Below are positions 26,701-41,700 of a stretch of DNA of 64,000 bases, piece by piece (the stretch's first letter is position 1; each line of letters opens with the position of its first letter). Below the pieces are notes generated by a model. That model did no database searches, was not told the DNA's origin, and saw nothing but the letters and a program-made list of their open reading frames with translations. Origin of the DNA: Choristoneura fumiferana (taxonomy: Eukaryota > Arthropoda > Insecta > Lepidoptera > Tortricidae). The stretch covers positions 27,390,401 through 27,454,400 of the forward strand of contig NC_133472.1 in assembly GCF_025370935.1 (NCBI RefSeq). The letters run 5' to 3'. The position numbers and the translations under genes were made by a program.

Positions 26701-29700
26701 TGCGACGAAGTACTTGGCTGCTCAGAGTCCATGTTTAATCAAACAAAACAACAAAAACACGACCAAACAAAACAAAATTAACAAATAAAAAGTCTATCTC
26801 AACAAATTTAACAAATAACGTCAACAGCAACAATAACACGAGAAAACGCACTGATCACATCCGATGACAATACGAGTAAAGTAACGAAAATCGGTTGAAT
26901 ACCACTTGAATACGAAAAACATGAACAATGACGTTGTGTGATATCTGAGGGCCTACTCCGGAATTCGAAAATCAAAGTTCGTACCGTAACGTCCCTCTCA
27001 CTTACGTATTAAATTAAATAGTAGTGTCAGAAGGAACGGAACGACACGAACTTCGATTTTCGAATTTCGTAGTAGCCCTGCTGGCCCTGACTACGAAATG
27101 CAAAACTCGAACTTCGTATGTTGCCGTCCCGCTGACGCTTATCTCATTCAATACGCGAGTGAAAGGGACGGTGCCATACGAACTTTGTTTTTCTAGTTTT
27201 GTAGTAGCCCCTCTGTATTATTTTTTACGTTGGCACTAAGTGATGAACACTGTATTTTTACCTGTGCTTAGATTTCATCACTTTATCGTATGATAAAGTA
27301 AAATGGAAAGTAGAATATTGAATGCATTAATGTTATTTTTGCTATCGTAAAATAAACATTTTATCGGTTATTTACGAAACCGAAATCACGGAGCAGCACT
27401 GTTCCTTTTATGCTGGCCACATTATTTTTACGTTTAACATTTCAGACTGTCATTTTAGTATCTCGAATTCTGGGACAGACCATAGTTCATATCAATGAAC
27501 TGAGTTGTCTGCCGAAGTTAACTCATTCACTGCCACCGACACACACATGCGTTTTCGGAGCTTCGCCCATTGCCGCTGTCATAATTATTCATACATTTTG
27601 AACGCACGTGTGCGGCGCTGGCAACTGTGGAAGTCAGGTGGCAGTGAATTCGTTAACGGATATAAAAACACGGTGTAGAAATGCATCATTGAAAGGACAT
27701 AACGGTACCGTAGGAGCACATAGGATAGCTTCGATGTCCGTCTGAGCTTGTTTGCGTGAGCCTGTCTGTCACTACTCATCGACAAAAATGCCTCTGAACA
27801 CGTTATATAAAACGAACAGTTTCTGTCTAGATCATGAAAGTAATAAGTACTTCGACACCTGGGATGCGCGCGCTCTGAGCTACGAGTAAATAAACCAGCC
27901 GTCAAATCAAAGACTACCACCGAGAATTTCGTCTCAATATTATTACAATCATGATTTGAGCAAGTATGACATTAAAAGTTTGACATTATATCATTTATCT
28001 GATCTACTTATTCCCATTAATGTCTATAGTACCTGGGCGACCGAGAATTGATCATGATCAAATTAAACTAGATCAATTTTTGTGCTTTTAACTGGGGGCG
28101 GCAGGAGTAACTTTGCCTTCGGAATTAAAAAGCTTAAAGGTTGACCTGAAATGAGACTTTATACATCTCGAGTTAATTTTTTTGACGGTAGAAGCATTTG
28201 CATTAAACATAGCTAAATTAAATTTTGTCATGATCGATAGATCCCATCTCCTAAGATGTTTATTTTATAGTTAGGTACTTTACCAAACGATCTCCTACAT
28301 TCCTTTAATTTTATTCTTTTAGCTATATATTTCTAATTTAGTTGGTTCTGCTAGCTTTAATACTCGTAGTTAAATGAATTGTATTATAATTTTTGTTTTG
28401 AAAAAAAAAAAAAACTTTCTGCCATGTTTCTTGTGGCGCATACTTGGCAATGCTAGTCTTTCCGAAAATGCTGGTAGTATAAAAAAATTACATGTAAAAG
28501 AGCCTTTTGCGGCCTACGTGCAGAATAAACATTTTAATTTTAACAAGTGTTATTTGACGTACCCTATTTTTGCTGTTTGTTGTTTTTGAGTCAAATCTTG
28601 TAAGTTCATTTTGTCCCACTCCCAGTGGCCGGATTAGATTGAAAGGTACGTACGTACTATGTAATTTGGGTGTCAATTTGACAATGCAAGCACAGTTAAC
28701 AAAAAGTACAGTCAGCAAGGTACCTAAGTTTCAACAGAAGCGTTGTATGTAATAACGTGTAACCGTTTATGAAAACGTCGTTACATTACATAGGTACCTA
28801 TACTAAATATAAAGCATTTTATCATTCATAGTAGCAATACGAAGCCTAATTATTAAGATCATGGTAATTGCCGGCCTCAGACACGATGTAAAAAGATGAA
28901 CTAATGCTTTGTGTTGGAGCATATTTGCAATTTTTCATCACGATATCGGAATTTTAACGTATGTCGAAGGCGTAAGCCGTTAAGCGTACGTGTACCAAAT
29001 CATGTGAGAGGGAAATTTTTAGAAAAAGGGTACAATACTCTGTGCTTGGATTGCGTCTCTGTCGACACCACGGCACCTTAACTTTCAAATATACAAGTCT
29101 TGAGATAACACGTGATTTGTTTCTTTTATTTTGTATCAGTGTTAAGTGTAAATTCCTGTTGTAAGTAGTACTTATTGCTTCCATGGTCAGGACTATAGTA
29201 TAATAATAGATTTAATCGCAATAAGTGAAATGCTTTAATTAATTTAAAATTAAAAAATACTGCACAAGGAGCATACTTTTCAATTTTATCGCCGCAGAGC
29301 TGTGGGTTTTCACGGCGAGTAATAAAAGCGCTGAATAAATCGGGACTCATTACGTAATTTTACGTTTCCGCTTATTTACATAAATAGAAGTAGAAATAAA
29401 TTTAATGACCACCTAAAAATAGGACAAACTGAGCACCAAAAAGAGTTTTCGATTAGTATGATTACTTACTAGCTATTTTATTACACAAAAGTTATTTTAC
29501 GGTCACCAATTTAGATAGGTACAATATATTCTAAAACCAAATATTTGGGACTTATAAAATTCGTTATCCAGGGAGAGGTCATATTGTGTGTCTGAATCAC
29601 GTTCACTTTCAACACTTCTGTCCGTCAAACAGTGTAGTATGGCTATGAAAAGGGTAAATGTACTGACACCTAATATGAGCTCAGGCTGAAGATCGAATAA

Positions 29701-32700
29701 TGATCCCGAAAAAGGTTTACCCATCATTTTGTGCTTATTATGATTTCGAATCGTTTGTAGTATTCGTTATCTGCTACCATGCTGGCACTTAGTATTTTTA
29801 TTCTGAAACAAGATTGAGAGGTTTCTTTCCGGTTCCTACTTTGTTGTCATGGACAAATATTTATTTATGCAACTGTATTATAATATGTATATTAAGGGCC
29901 ATTGAGATACGAGTGTCAGTTTCGCCTCATGTCATAATAGATACCCATGAGTGTCTCAATGGCTGATTCTGAATAGTTGCATACATTACTTTTTCTACGA
30001 GCTCAAACATAAACAATTAATAAATAATGAATACTTACATAACGGACAATAAATAAATTTTTCGATTTTAAAGTTAGCAATTTACTGCTCACTTCCATTG
30101 CCGGTGTTTTATTTCTGGCGGGTCGTCATCATTTCTGCATCACTTAATTCACCAAAGTCACACATTCTCTCTCACAGATAAAAAGTCGTTTAAATAGTGA
30201 TTAACTCTTTTATTTCTTTTAATTTTCAAGTACTCCGTGTAATAGCAAAACAAATCCCGCTATTTTGAAACGTTTTTTTTTCACTAATTACAACCTTACT
30301 TAGAATGGACCTGGGAACTTTTTTGAATACAGCCAAATTAAATAATGTTGAAATATTACAATTTAATGATAACTGTAAAATTCATTTACTGTCCGTTATT
30401 TAAGTATTCATTATTCAATAATTGTTTATGTAAACATATTTTAATTAATCTTTAAAGTCGATTTAACAATAATTAAGTAAATACAATAGAATGGTTGTTT
30501 TTTTTTTTGTTTTAAATCCCGCCATTTGCAGTGCGAAAAAGAGCATTGTGAAACGTTTCACAACGAAATGTCAAAGTTGCGATCACACAGTGCACCTCAT
30601 TGGATTACCGATAGCGGTAATTGTTAGCAGCACATTGTAGTACGCCAGTAGAAAAAGTAACTTTAATATACATTGTTTTTTTTTTGCGCAAGCTTGCCAT
30701 CTCTAAAACTTCAAATAAGGCGATATCCTACTACTATTAGAAATGTGCGGTGAAATCTTCCGCGGCGGCGTTCGATGTTTTTAAAACTGGCAGGTGGCAG
30801 CGTGATCGGTATGAAATCGGTGTGTCATATACAATACAGGGTGTACTCGTTATGTGTAGCCAGGCGATTATTCCTTAAATATAACAGATATCAGAAAAGT
30901 TTAAACGGACATCGAAAGTACTTTACCCAACGAGTAAAATCATATCAATAACTTTTTTTTAACCAGAAATATCTCAAATATTAACTTAAAACCCTCCCAT
31001 ACATTTAGTACGCCATTACATTACTTAAAAGGCTTTAGTTTCATTTCACGATTATCATGAATGATATGATTCATGAATTATTTTATTTTATCCACTTATC
31101 AATCAATAATAGTTTTAAAATTTTAAGAAAAAATCATTTAGAAACATTGAAAAGGGCCCGCCAATGTATCCCACAACAAGGGCGTCACTTCGAGCAACTA
31201 ATGTAAACAAAAAATGTACTTCCTTAAAAAATAAATGTTAGATTAATTATTTAATGAAAAAAAGTTTTATTATTTCATAAAATATAGTTTTACTATTTTA
31301 TTACAGTTTATTCGTATAAATAATGAATCTGTAACGATTATCATGAATGATATGATTCATGAATTATTTTATTTTATCCACTTATCAATCAATAATAGTT
31401 TTAAAATTTTAAGAAAAAATCATTTAGAAACATTGAAAAGGGCCCGCCATGGTATCCCACAACAAGGGCGTCACTTCGAGCAACTAATGTAAACAAAAAA
31501 TGTACTTCCTAAATGTTAGATTAATTATTTAATGAAAAAAAGTTTTATTATTTCATAAAATATAGTTTTACTTATACTCTTGAATACTATTTTTTTTATT
31601 CGTTTACGTCTAGCAGGATAATATAATTATGACTAGGAATGAATAATCTAAATCTATATGTATATTTTACGATCATACTATCCTGAAGATTATCTTAGCC
31701 GTAATAAACTAATATTTAAATTATATTGTAATTTGTGTTTGTATTTTCGATATAGGTTTTAATATTTAAAGATAAATATCGTCGTGCTTACGATAGAATA
31801 GACAACAGTGTGATCATCGGCCAGTATAGTATAGATCGATTCTCAAGAGCTGACACGAATGAATGACGGCTTTTGTGACAGACTAGTTTGTCAACTTTAT
31901 CATTTATCTCACGTTTGTGGCTGGTAACTAAATGAGCCAATAAGACAGTAACGTCAAACGGACTTCTCGATACTAAGTCATCTGGCGATTTTTCACTTGT
32001 CAAGAAACCCTCATTGAACGAAAGTAATGTCACTGTGTAAGTAAGTGCCCTTCTCATACAAAGACCTGATATTTTGTATAAAAGCATAAAACTTCTTATA
32101 ACAGTATTAACACTTATTAAATCAACCTGTATTTAATCATTTTGTGCTGCAAACGTAGACACTTCTATTTACTCATTCAATTCATTCGTGCCAGCTCTTG
32201 TGAATCGATCTGTAAATGAAATGATGAGATCTTGTTATTCAATAACTAGAATAGTACAGTCAGCGTCACATAGTAAGTAGCAGCCAAGATCACCATATAC
32301 TTGGAAACATACAAAATAGTCATTAACAGTGACTCAGTCAAAGCGGTCAAATTGTTCGGGACATCCATCGTGTAAAAATATACTGGAGCACGACAACGCC
32401 AAATACTTGGTAACATTCTAGTATTTGGTGATCTTGACTGCTACGTACTATATGACGACTGTACTAGTCCTCACGGCTTCTGTACCAAAGAAAATCATCG
32501 TAATTAAATCGATTCCAATGATTCTAAAAATTATTTAACTGAAATAAAACGGAAGGTTTATTTAAATTATTTAGGCAGTTGTCTCACCGACGCGAGGGAG
32601 CGATTGGCTTTCGACTATTTTCTCGCTCAAGAAACGAACAAAATATATAGATCCTGTGTGAGTAAATAAGACACATATTATTAATAGTTGATCGCTGGCT

Positions 32701-35700
32701 GTTCACACTGCCGGCAAGAAATCTTTCTTCACTCTTGTCGCAGCGGGTAGAGCTATAAAACTCGCTGAGCTCTAAAACTAGCTCAGCGATACTCGCTCAG
32801 CGATGCTTGCTCAGCGATACTAGCTCTAGCGATGTTAGCTTGGCGGTTAACTGACGCCGAGAGACCATAACCAGCGAGTGGTGCGAGTAATCGCCCGTCG
32901 CACTCGAATACTCGCTTACAGCGTAGCCACTCGCTTCTCGCTGTTCGTCCACTCGTTTCTAGTTACTAGCTCTAATCGCTTCTCGCTCATCGTCGGCGGT
33001 GGAACAAGTGCCTTAAGGTACTCTTTAACGAACCCATTTAAGCCACTCAAAAGCTATTTTCACCCATTAATTATTTTTCGTCCATTAGTACGGTATTTTT
33101 TTTTTGCTTTAAGTTATACAGAGAGAGAGTATGTATAGCAAATCATGTGAAATTATTGGGGTGGTTAGTTAAAGCCGACTCCAACACGTTACGATTCACG
33201 AGTTTCTAATTATTATAAATATTATATTTAGCCCATAACTGTGTCCTACTGGGCAAAGACCTCTCCTCTTGACTTCCTAATAGCGAATAAAAAATAGGTG
33301 CTGATTAAATGTGAACGAAAAAAAAATCGTCAAGCTCACCTTTATGGCACAACTGAAAAAAAGCAGGAACTGTTCACATTAATCATTTTAAAGTTAGGTT
33401 TTTTTTTTAATTTATTCGACTGGATTTCAAACGAGCAATTGGGTCTCCCGATGGTAAGAGATCACCACCGCCCATAAACATCTGCAACACCAGGGGTATT
33501 GCAGATGCGTTGCCAACCTAGAGGCCTAAGATGGGATACCTCAAGTGCCAGTAATTTAACCGCCTGTCTTACTCTCCACCATCCCAGCCTATTAACGTCC
33601 CATTGCTGAGCACAGGCTCAGAATGAGAGGGCTTGAGCCATAGTTCCCACGCGGGCCCAGTGCGGATTGGGAACTTCACATACACCATTGAATTACTTCG
33701 CAGGTTTGTGCAGGTTTCCTCACGATGTTTTCCTTCGCCGTAAAGCTCGTGGTAAATTTCAAATGTAATTTCGCACATGAATTTCGAAAAACTCAGAGGT
33801 GCGAGTCGGGGTTTGAACCCACGATCCTCTGCTTGAGAGGCCATAGGTTAAACCACTTGGCCACCACGGCTTTTACTTACTCTCCACGCCGAAACACAAC
33901 GGTGCAAGCACTGCTGCTTCACGGCAGGATTAGGGAGCAAGATGGTGGTGGGGGTTTAATACCAAATGCCTAAAAAAATAGATGCTTGGTAAAAAAAGGT
34001 TTCCTTTAAAATTATGGTTTACCTAGTTATTTTACTTCGTTGTAACTTATACGTGAACAGATCATGACGAGTAAATTATTACTATTGTTAGGTTTTTTTA
34101 TTATTTTTATTTTTATGATGAATGTATGTGTATAAACCTTAAACTCTCTAAAGATTTAAATATTTGTCTGAGATCGAAAGCAATTTTATTCAAAAGAACT
34201 GTTATGATCATATTATTGACTGCTCGAGAATACGACCCCTTGCCCTTGAAAACCATGATCTAGTTCGCAACGGCCCGCGGCCGCTAACCGCAACAGAGGT
34301 GCTGTCTAAAGCAACTGCGGCGTTAGCGCGTTCCCTGCAAGTGAATTACGTGCGTCCTTCACACCGAGCCTTCACAGCGAACGTTAAACAAATTCGGGAA
34401 ATGTAGCTCGATACGGAGGCTGCGTAGTGAGCGGGTTCGCGATGTTGAGCGACCGAGGCGGGAAGCGGGCGGCGCGCGACGGCAGTGGCGAGAGCGCCGC
34501 GTGCCGCACCGGACGGAGGCGGCGACGCGTCCGCATTCCGCCCGCGCGCGCTCGCGGGCCGTCCGCGCCGCCGCGATGGGAACCACCCCGCCGCCGGTCG
34601 GGCTCGCGCACACAAAACAACACAAGACCCGCCGCAAAATATCATTACCGTGGTTTCGGCAGACCTCTGTTAGCGTGCCCCATGCGGGTCTATCGCGACA
34701 GCATACTATCGACACGCCGAGCTCCTTTCATGCGCGCCTACTCAAAGGCAACCGCCATCGACAGGTGAATGCAATGCAACGAATGCCTGCACGGATGATA
34801 CTACTCGACTACCGTCGTTTGCCTTTATCCACTCCCAGCCGGGCGTCGTTTGCCGTTGATTATCCTGGCATTTTGTGATTTTGTCTAAATTGCAAACGCT
34901 TTGTTTTCGTGTTCTTTTAGAAAGACGACCTTCAAGCAAATCTTCTGTTAAAACACTTGGGGCATAGTATACGAGAAAATTTAAATATCGTGAATGACTC
35001 GCAGGAACCATGGAAACGCACTTTCTCCTCTGCTGATGTATTCATTCAATTTACAGTCTCATTCATAAATCTTATTAAAACATCAATAATTGTGATTATA
35101 GGCAATGAAAAAAGATTCTTGATTTCTTAATTTTTCTGGTGAATTACTCATGGTCGCAGTTTGTAGGTAATTTACATAGGTACTTTATCCCTTAAATGGG
35201 TACCGGCAATATATTTAACACCAAAGAGAAATCAAAGGTTATAGAAATAAATGTCCATATATGACACTGGAGAAATATTTAATTTTAAATTTATTGTTTA
35301 GGGCTGTCGCTCTAATTACTAGCTAATCATCTCAATGTCAAGGTTTTTGTTTGAATTTTTCGAATCATGATGATTATCTTTTTTTACTAGGTCGGTTATT
35401 AAAAAACAATCATTGTCGAAGTCATTTTTTTCTCGATCACATTAGCTAGTATTAGTATTTTCTTGATATTTTCCAGATATCCTTTTGTGAAGTTAGAATC
35501 ATCAGATCCTTTTAACTCTCTATAAACACTTGCTTTGTGTCAAAAAGTCCCCGAAGCAAATGTACATCATACATAACTTATCATAACCTATTGCAATCCA
35601 AACAACATTATAGCTAATCAAGTCGTTTTCAAGACGCTCTTGTAACACAGGTAACACACACACAGAGACACGCAAAACGCACACATTGGTAGTTGTTAGC

Positions 35701-38700
35701 TGTTTTTAACAGACACTGTCTCAACAATTATTTAATTAAAAGTACCTGGGCAACTAAGCTTCGCACGGGCCAAAACAAGACAACACGCGTTTTATCAGAG
35801 ACTAGCTTTTGCCCGCAGCTTCGCTCGCATTAAATTTGGAGTAACATACATTTACTTTCTGCGATCGATCCTTTTTTCGTGTTTTGATTAATTTTCGGAG
35901 GATAACATGGAAATACAAATACGGACAGATTTTCTTTTAGACAGATGGTGCAAATTTTGTAATACAAAAATCAACCTACATACGTAATTAATTATGATTC
36001 TTACCAGCTTTAAAACCCTGCTTCGCTGATTCAGGGTTGAAATTTTAGAAAACGTTAAAGTACTACGCGTTTCTTTTGCCCGCGATTTCATACACCATAT
36101 AGGATTATATCCCGAGAAATTGTAAAGTAGTGCACCCTAGTGCACCTCTGCATTACTTTAGGTCCATCTATGCCAAATTTCACACCGTAGCATGCTGAAC
36201 GGTTGTGTTGCTCTGAAAATGAGCTCTGGTAGAGTTCGAAACGCGTCAGTGTAAAGTGGTGGTGGTGATAGATGGATTTGTGTGTTCTTACAGTGTGGAG
36301 GTGGAGGAACTGCATGAACACACATTGCATGGGCACAAAAGTAGCTATCATAAAGGTCGCGGGTGGGCAAAGTAATTGTGTCAGCTCGTTGAACGTACAT
36401 GTAAAATTTCGTATCTATGCTATCAGCCCTTGAGGAGTTCCGTCATCAGCAGACGACCCTGGCTGCAGCATTTATTTCCTATCCCGTGGGAATTTTGCTA
36501 AATCCTGAAAAGTGTTTTTACCTGTTAGTACCTATTACCTACTTGCATGCCAAATTTGAAGTTTCTAATAATTTCAGTTACGGAAATAGGGCCATTTCAA
36601 AGTGAAAATTTAAATCACATTTATTCCCTATCCTGTGGGAATTTCGAATAATCCTTTCTTAGCGGATGCTTACGTCATAACATCTACCTGCATGCCAAAT
36701 TTCAGCCCGATCCGTCCAGTGGTTTGGGCTGTGCGTTGATAGATCACTATGTCAGTCAGTCACCTTTGAGTTTTATATATTTAATAGATAAGAGACCCAC
36801 TTGCTCGTTTGCCATCCAGTCGAATAAAAAATAAAAATAAAACTAGCTAGATCGTTTGTTCATTCCCGAAAATCCTCTCACAGATAGCATTTTTTATAGA
36901 AATCGTTAGAGCTGTTTCATCCCTGAAATAATTAAATATTTAATTAAACAAAAAATGCTCGTTTAAAGGTATACAAAATTATGTTTCTTGTGTTGTATTA
37001 TGGTTAAATACGTCAAATCGATCGTAAAACAAGGACGCCCGCAACTAAGGTAAAATAACAATTTGCGTTACTAATGCATTTATGTGTTGCACTGGTTTGG
37101 ACTAGATTCCTTGAAAAATAACAGCGTTATTCGTAAAATAAACAATGCAATCAATTAGAACGCTGTCTGTAAATTTTCTTACGTTTTTGTTGTAATCTCA
37201 TGAATCATTACCAGATACGCATATGCACTGAATAAATGTAAACACGGTTTTGCTAGAGTAGGTTAGTAACTCCTATATTTAGCTTTTTATATGTGTTCAA
37301 TATATACGACATTTGGTTTTATGTATAAATAGTTTGCTGTTTGTTATTTGTTTGTTGTTTTTGTTATTTGATTTCCATCTGATTATTCTAGGTTTGCGAT
37401 GTAACGTTTTATTTTACTGACTGGCTCAATTGTCCGTATTCGTATTGAATTTGATATTATAATCTTGAACATATACGCTGAGTGTACCTACTGAAAGTTT
37501 CTGCTTGTGACATAGCGTAAACATGTAAAAAAATCTTGAATTTCAACCATACCAGATCCCTTCTTGCTTAATGCACTCGAAATCCAAATTGTTTTCACCA
37601 CCTCTCTGTCGCACGGTATGAGATGGATGAGGGTAGAAAAAGATGGTTAATGCGAACGCGAGAGCTCTTTCGTTACTCGTAGAGAATATGGTCTCAGGAT
37701 TGGACGTGTACATATGAGTCTGGATGCATAACGATTTGTGAAAGAAATCGTTTGATCCCTTACGTGCTACGATAATAACTTTTATTACTTGGCCCATTTT
37801 TTATATTGTACAAGATTATATTTATTTATTTTTTCAATACCTGCATCAGAATGTAATTGACAACGTTATTAAATTATAACTATTGATACATAATTATCCT
37901 AATCTTAAAGTACATAAAAACTATAACAAATTATTTAAAGAAGTCCCCTTAGGCAATGTTCCGAATATGCTGGGATCTCTTTCTTTGCAAGAATTCTTTG
38001 TCCGAGGAGCCCAGCTACTCGGTGCCCTGTGACGTCTACTAACCTCTTTGTTATTTCCTTACGAAGCTTCAAAGCGCTAGGACTCCACGAGCCAGGAGTT
38101 CGTTTTTCAGCCGCTTAAAGATTAAAGTATTGGTTCTGTGCACGACATTAGCGCCGCCTAGCATCCGCAACTTTTTTGGCTCTGATGCTCTGACGTTTTG
38201 AAATTTCATCGCGACATTGTGACAAAAATCAAACCTATAACAAAAACATAACCCTCCTTCGGGCAGTCGGGTAACTACTGTGATACCGTGATTTGGGTGG
38301 ACAAAAGGTTGTGAATTCATTTTTGGCCATTAAAATTAAATGAGGTAGGTAAGTAAAATTTATTCAAAAAGTGTGTTTTATTTTCGTTATGTCAGTTTAC
38401 TTCTTGTTTAGTTGTACTTTTACTGTAAAACGAAAAGATAAAGCTATCTTATTGATGATGATGATGATTATATCGCTAGTAATAAATTAAATGTCGTCTT
38501 CAGATCAAAATGAGTATCATTTTGAAGACCGGTTTTGTGAGTATCACTGTGACGTCATCCAGCGTATTTCGTAAAAAAAATATAAAAATTAAATACTTAT
38601 CCAAATTCAAAAACAATGAAAATGGTATCTGAACTTAAAATATCCTATTCTTTCCACAAAAAAAAACTAGGTTATTTTTTTTGGTGCATCCCAATTTAAA

Positions 38701-41700
38701 GTCGTTGATCGAAAAAAAAAAAACTTGGGTTGTTGGATGGTGGATGTAAAGCAAATTAATCAAACTTAATTCTAAATTAAAATACTAATACGCTTAAGGA
38801 CAAAAAATGTACAAACATATTTGTAGTTTGTTATTCTTCAACAACGATAATGGTATTATCATTCCAGCAATATTTTAATAAAATATGATCGATCGCTTGT
38901 GACGCGCCCTCCATTTTCATTTGCGTATTGGATGTATCGAACACAAACACAAACATACCTATATAAAACTAGATGTCCGCATACAGTACAGGTGCTTTGC
39001 GTGATAATGTGTTGCCCTACTTATTTGGATGTAATTCTCTTAATGAAACAAATGCCTTATTTTGTCTGGACTTGATTAAGGTGTCACACGAGACAGTTTA
39101 ACAGAAGTGCTTATTTTTAGGCCCTTCTTCCCCACTGAGCATACTGGGCACGTGCCCAGCGATGGATTGGAGCCCCCTAGTCCCTACTCCATTACCAAAC
39201 GATAACAAATAGCTACTCAACTCTCGCCTGAAAATCAGGCTTACCGAATGCAGCATGTTGTGCCCGGGGCCTCTAATAGGTGAAAGACGGCCCCGCTTAT
39301 TTTATAGTTTTTCCAATTTCTTACTTAGGCTTCGTTTCCACCAGAGATGTGCGAGGATGTGTGTTGCGAGGAATGTGTTTTACATGAGCCAATAAGCCTA
39401 GGGGGACGTTTCGAGACCAAATCAGGGACGTCTTGAAAAAAGGCCAGGTCAAGAGTACCCTAAACCGAAGAGCATGTATGAAGGGAATAATTAAAGTGGA
39501 CGAAGCGAAACAAGTGTGTAAGGATCGTAGCAAGTGGAAAGAAGTGGTCTCTACCTACCCCTACGAAAAAGAGGCGTGATTATATGTATGTATGTATAAA
39601 CCAATAGAAACGCTTCATTTACCTCGCCTCGCTCCGCTCAGCCGTTTCCACTAGAGATGTGCTAAACAAGGATAGGTAAATGAAGCGTTTCTATTGATTC
39701 ATGAAAAACTCATTCCTCGCACATCCCTGATGGAAACGCAGCCTTAAGCATTACCTATACGACTATACTTGCGTAATTGTGCATCTTTCCTTTTTTATGA
39801 AAGATTCGCGCGGTAGGAACGTGATGTTAGTTAAATATTCGATTGTAATTGTAAGAGATAAATAAATGGCACCATCGCTTTGCCCCTGGATTTACAAAAA
39901 TATAGCAGGTTCTCCGGGAAATTAGTGAGTTGTAGAAATTATTCAACTAAATGGTTTCTGGCAATGATAAGCGAAATTAACGCGTAAATTAATGTTCATG
40001 GTATCAACGACGTATATCGTACATGACTTGCGATTTATTTTTTGTCACGATTTAGAAATTATGTACCTTACTAGACCTTTATACCCCTCTAATTGGTTCG
40101 GTTGGACTCATGCTTATTTAAATGATATTGTTCTGACAAATTTTAGTGTTTTTTTTATGGTACAGGATCTGATTGCAAGTTTATACTTACATACGTCATG
40201 GAAACACGTGGGGAGAATTATACGTCCTTAACGGGTTACAATGATCAATTTTAAAATTCAATTCCTTCGAACTTCTGATAAGCTAACATTCATAGCAATC
40301 ATCTCAATGCATTACATGTTTTGTTCATTAAATGTTATTCAAGCATAAAAAAACAATTAATGGATTTATCCTTTGTTATCTAAAGATATGATGTGATGCA
40401 ATGTGGTGTGACGTGATGTTATATGTGTCTAGATGTGGTTGAAATCCAGTGGATCGCAACATGAAACAGTTTTCGAGTTGTGCCCAACCAATTAAAGAAG
40501 CTTTTGCTACACTTAACAAAAACCTACAGATACGTTGAAGTTTAAGAAACATTGCAATTTATAAAATAAAACAAAGAATTTTACGGTCGAACTGCTCTGC
40601 GCTTCATATACCTCATTTTTAGGGTTTTTTTACCCAACGAATGTTCAAAAGGACCTAAAAGGAAATGTTAGCTGGCTGTCTGTCTAAAAAAGTTAAGTGT
40701 GTTTTAGGTATCATGGCCGCTACATATATTTCAACAAAAATAATAAAAGTAAAATAAACTTATCTAAAGGGTGGTTAGGGTTACACAAACACAACTGACA
40801 TTTATTTTAGTACGTTGGTAGGGGACACATCTTGAGCGCATCCGACTCGAACTTGGCTGGGTTTTTTCCAGACGATTACCGGAGTCTGTGAGATGTACGA
40901 ACCTACTGTTGCCTTGGAAAATAATTCAAGCATTTGTGTTCACATTGACGATGACTTTGTGATTGCGTTAGACGTCAAATAAATTGACGAACAAAGAAAT
41001 AAGTGACGTGTGCGTTTCTCTCGTCCAAACCGTGACATTTAACTGTATAGTTAAGACATTCAAATACTTATTGCGTGCATTTTTGTAATGTTACAACTTA
41101 TCTTTATTGGGAGGGTGCGAAGTACTAGGTGGGGGTGATGAAATCTATCGCAGCGCTCATGGTGGCCAAAAGTAGAAATAGTTCTGGCACTGTCATCTGT
41201 CATACTCATATGAATCTGTCATTACCAAAGCAATTTGTATAGACTTTAACTACCTAATTTTAGTAATAGATGTTTGTGTTATGATGCGAGCTTGAATTAT
41301 TGAACACTGTCCCTGTTTTGTTCTTAATTTCTGTACATCTCGGACATGTCCAGCAACAATTTTCCTTATGAAACGGTTAGTGGGTGAAATTTTATATTGA
41401 GTGATAGGATAGACACGTCGAGGGGATGTAATGCTCGAGTTTTACACTCTCTCTCTGCTTTTCACTTCGATTGAAAGGAACTTAAATTAAACAATTGTTC
41501 ACTTGCTAGGTACCTTTTATTTTTCATGGATTGTTTTATATTTATACATTTTTAGAATATATGAAATTTTTTTGGTTGTGGCTGTTGACACCTGATTACC
41601 TTGGTCTTAGACGAAGATTTTACTTTATGCACTAGAGCATAAAAAGTAATTTTATGTCGCCTAGGTCCAGCATATATATCAACTTTAAGAGCACGAGAAG

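Larger units (their letters stand above)
26337..27482. mobile_element. 1.15 kb DNA transposon with perfect 34 bp TIRs
   Basis: Bases 26337-26370 and 27449-27482 are exact inverted copies starting TGGTCTGTCCCAGAATTC. TA flanks both sides, as after Tc1/mariner-type insertion. Inside is a short reading frame (26571-26732, - strand) and two copies of the GGGCTACTAC MITE. No full transposase remains. Confidence 0.85.

Noticed and set aside
33835..33870. tRNA gene on the - strand
   Set aside because: Box-like motifs belong to a SINE with an 11 bp target duplication.
34164..34406. 80-codon + strand frame (MSEIESNFIQKN...) beside the CpG block
   Set aside because: Composition looks random, there is no usable donor and no family resemblance.
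34346..34715. Overlapping - strand frames in the CpG block
   Set aside because: Arg/Ala-rich frames on all strands are what GC-rich DNA gives by chance.
36088..36400. His/Pro-rich - strand frames
   Set aside because: They fall within a dispersed repeat also found at 51.6-51.8 kb, so they are not a host gene.
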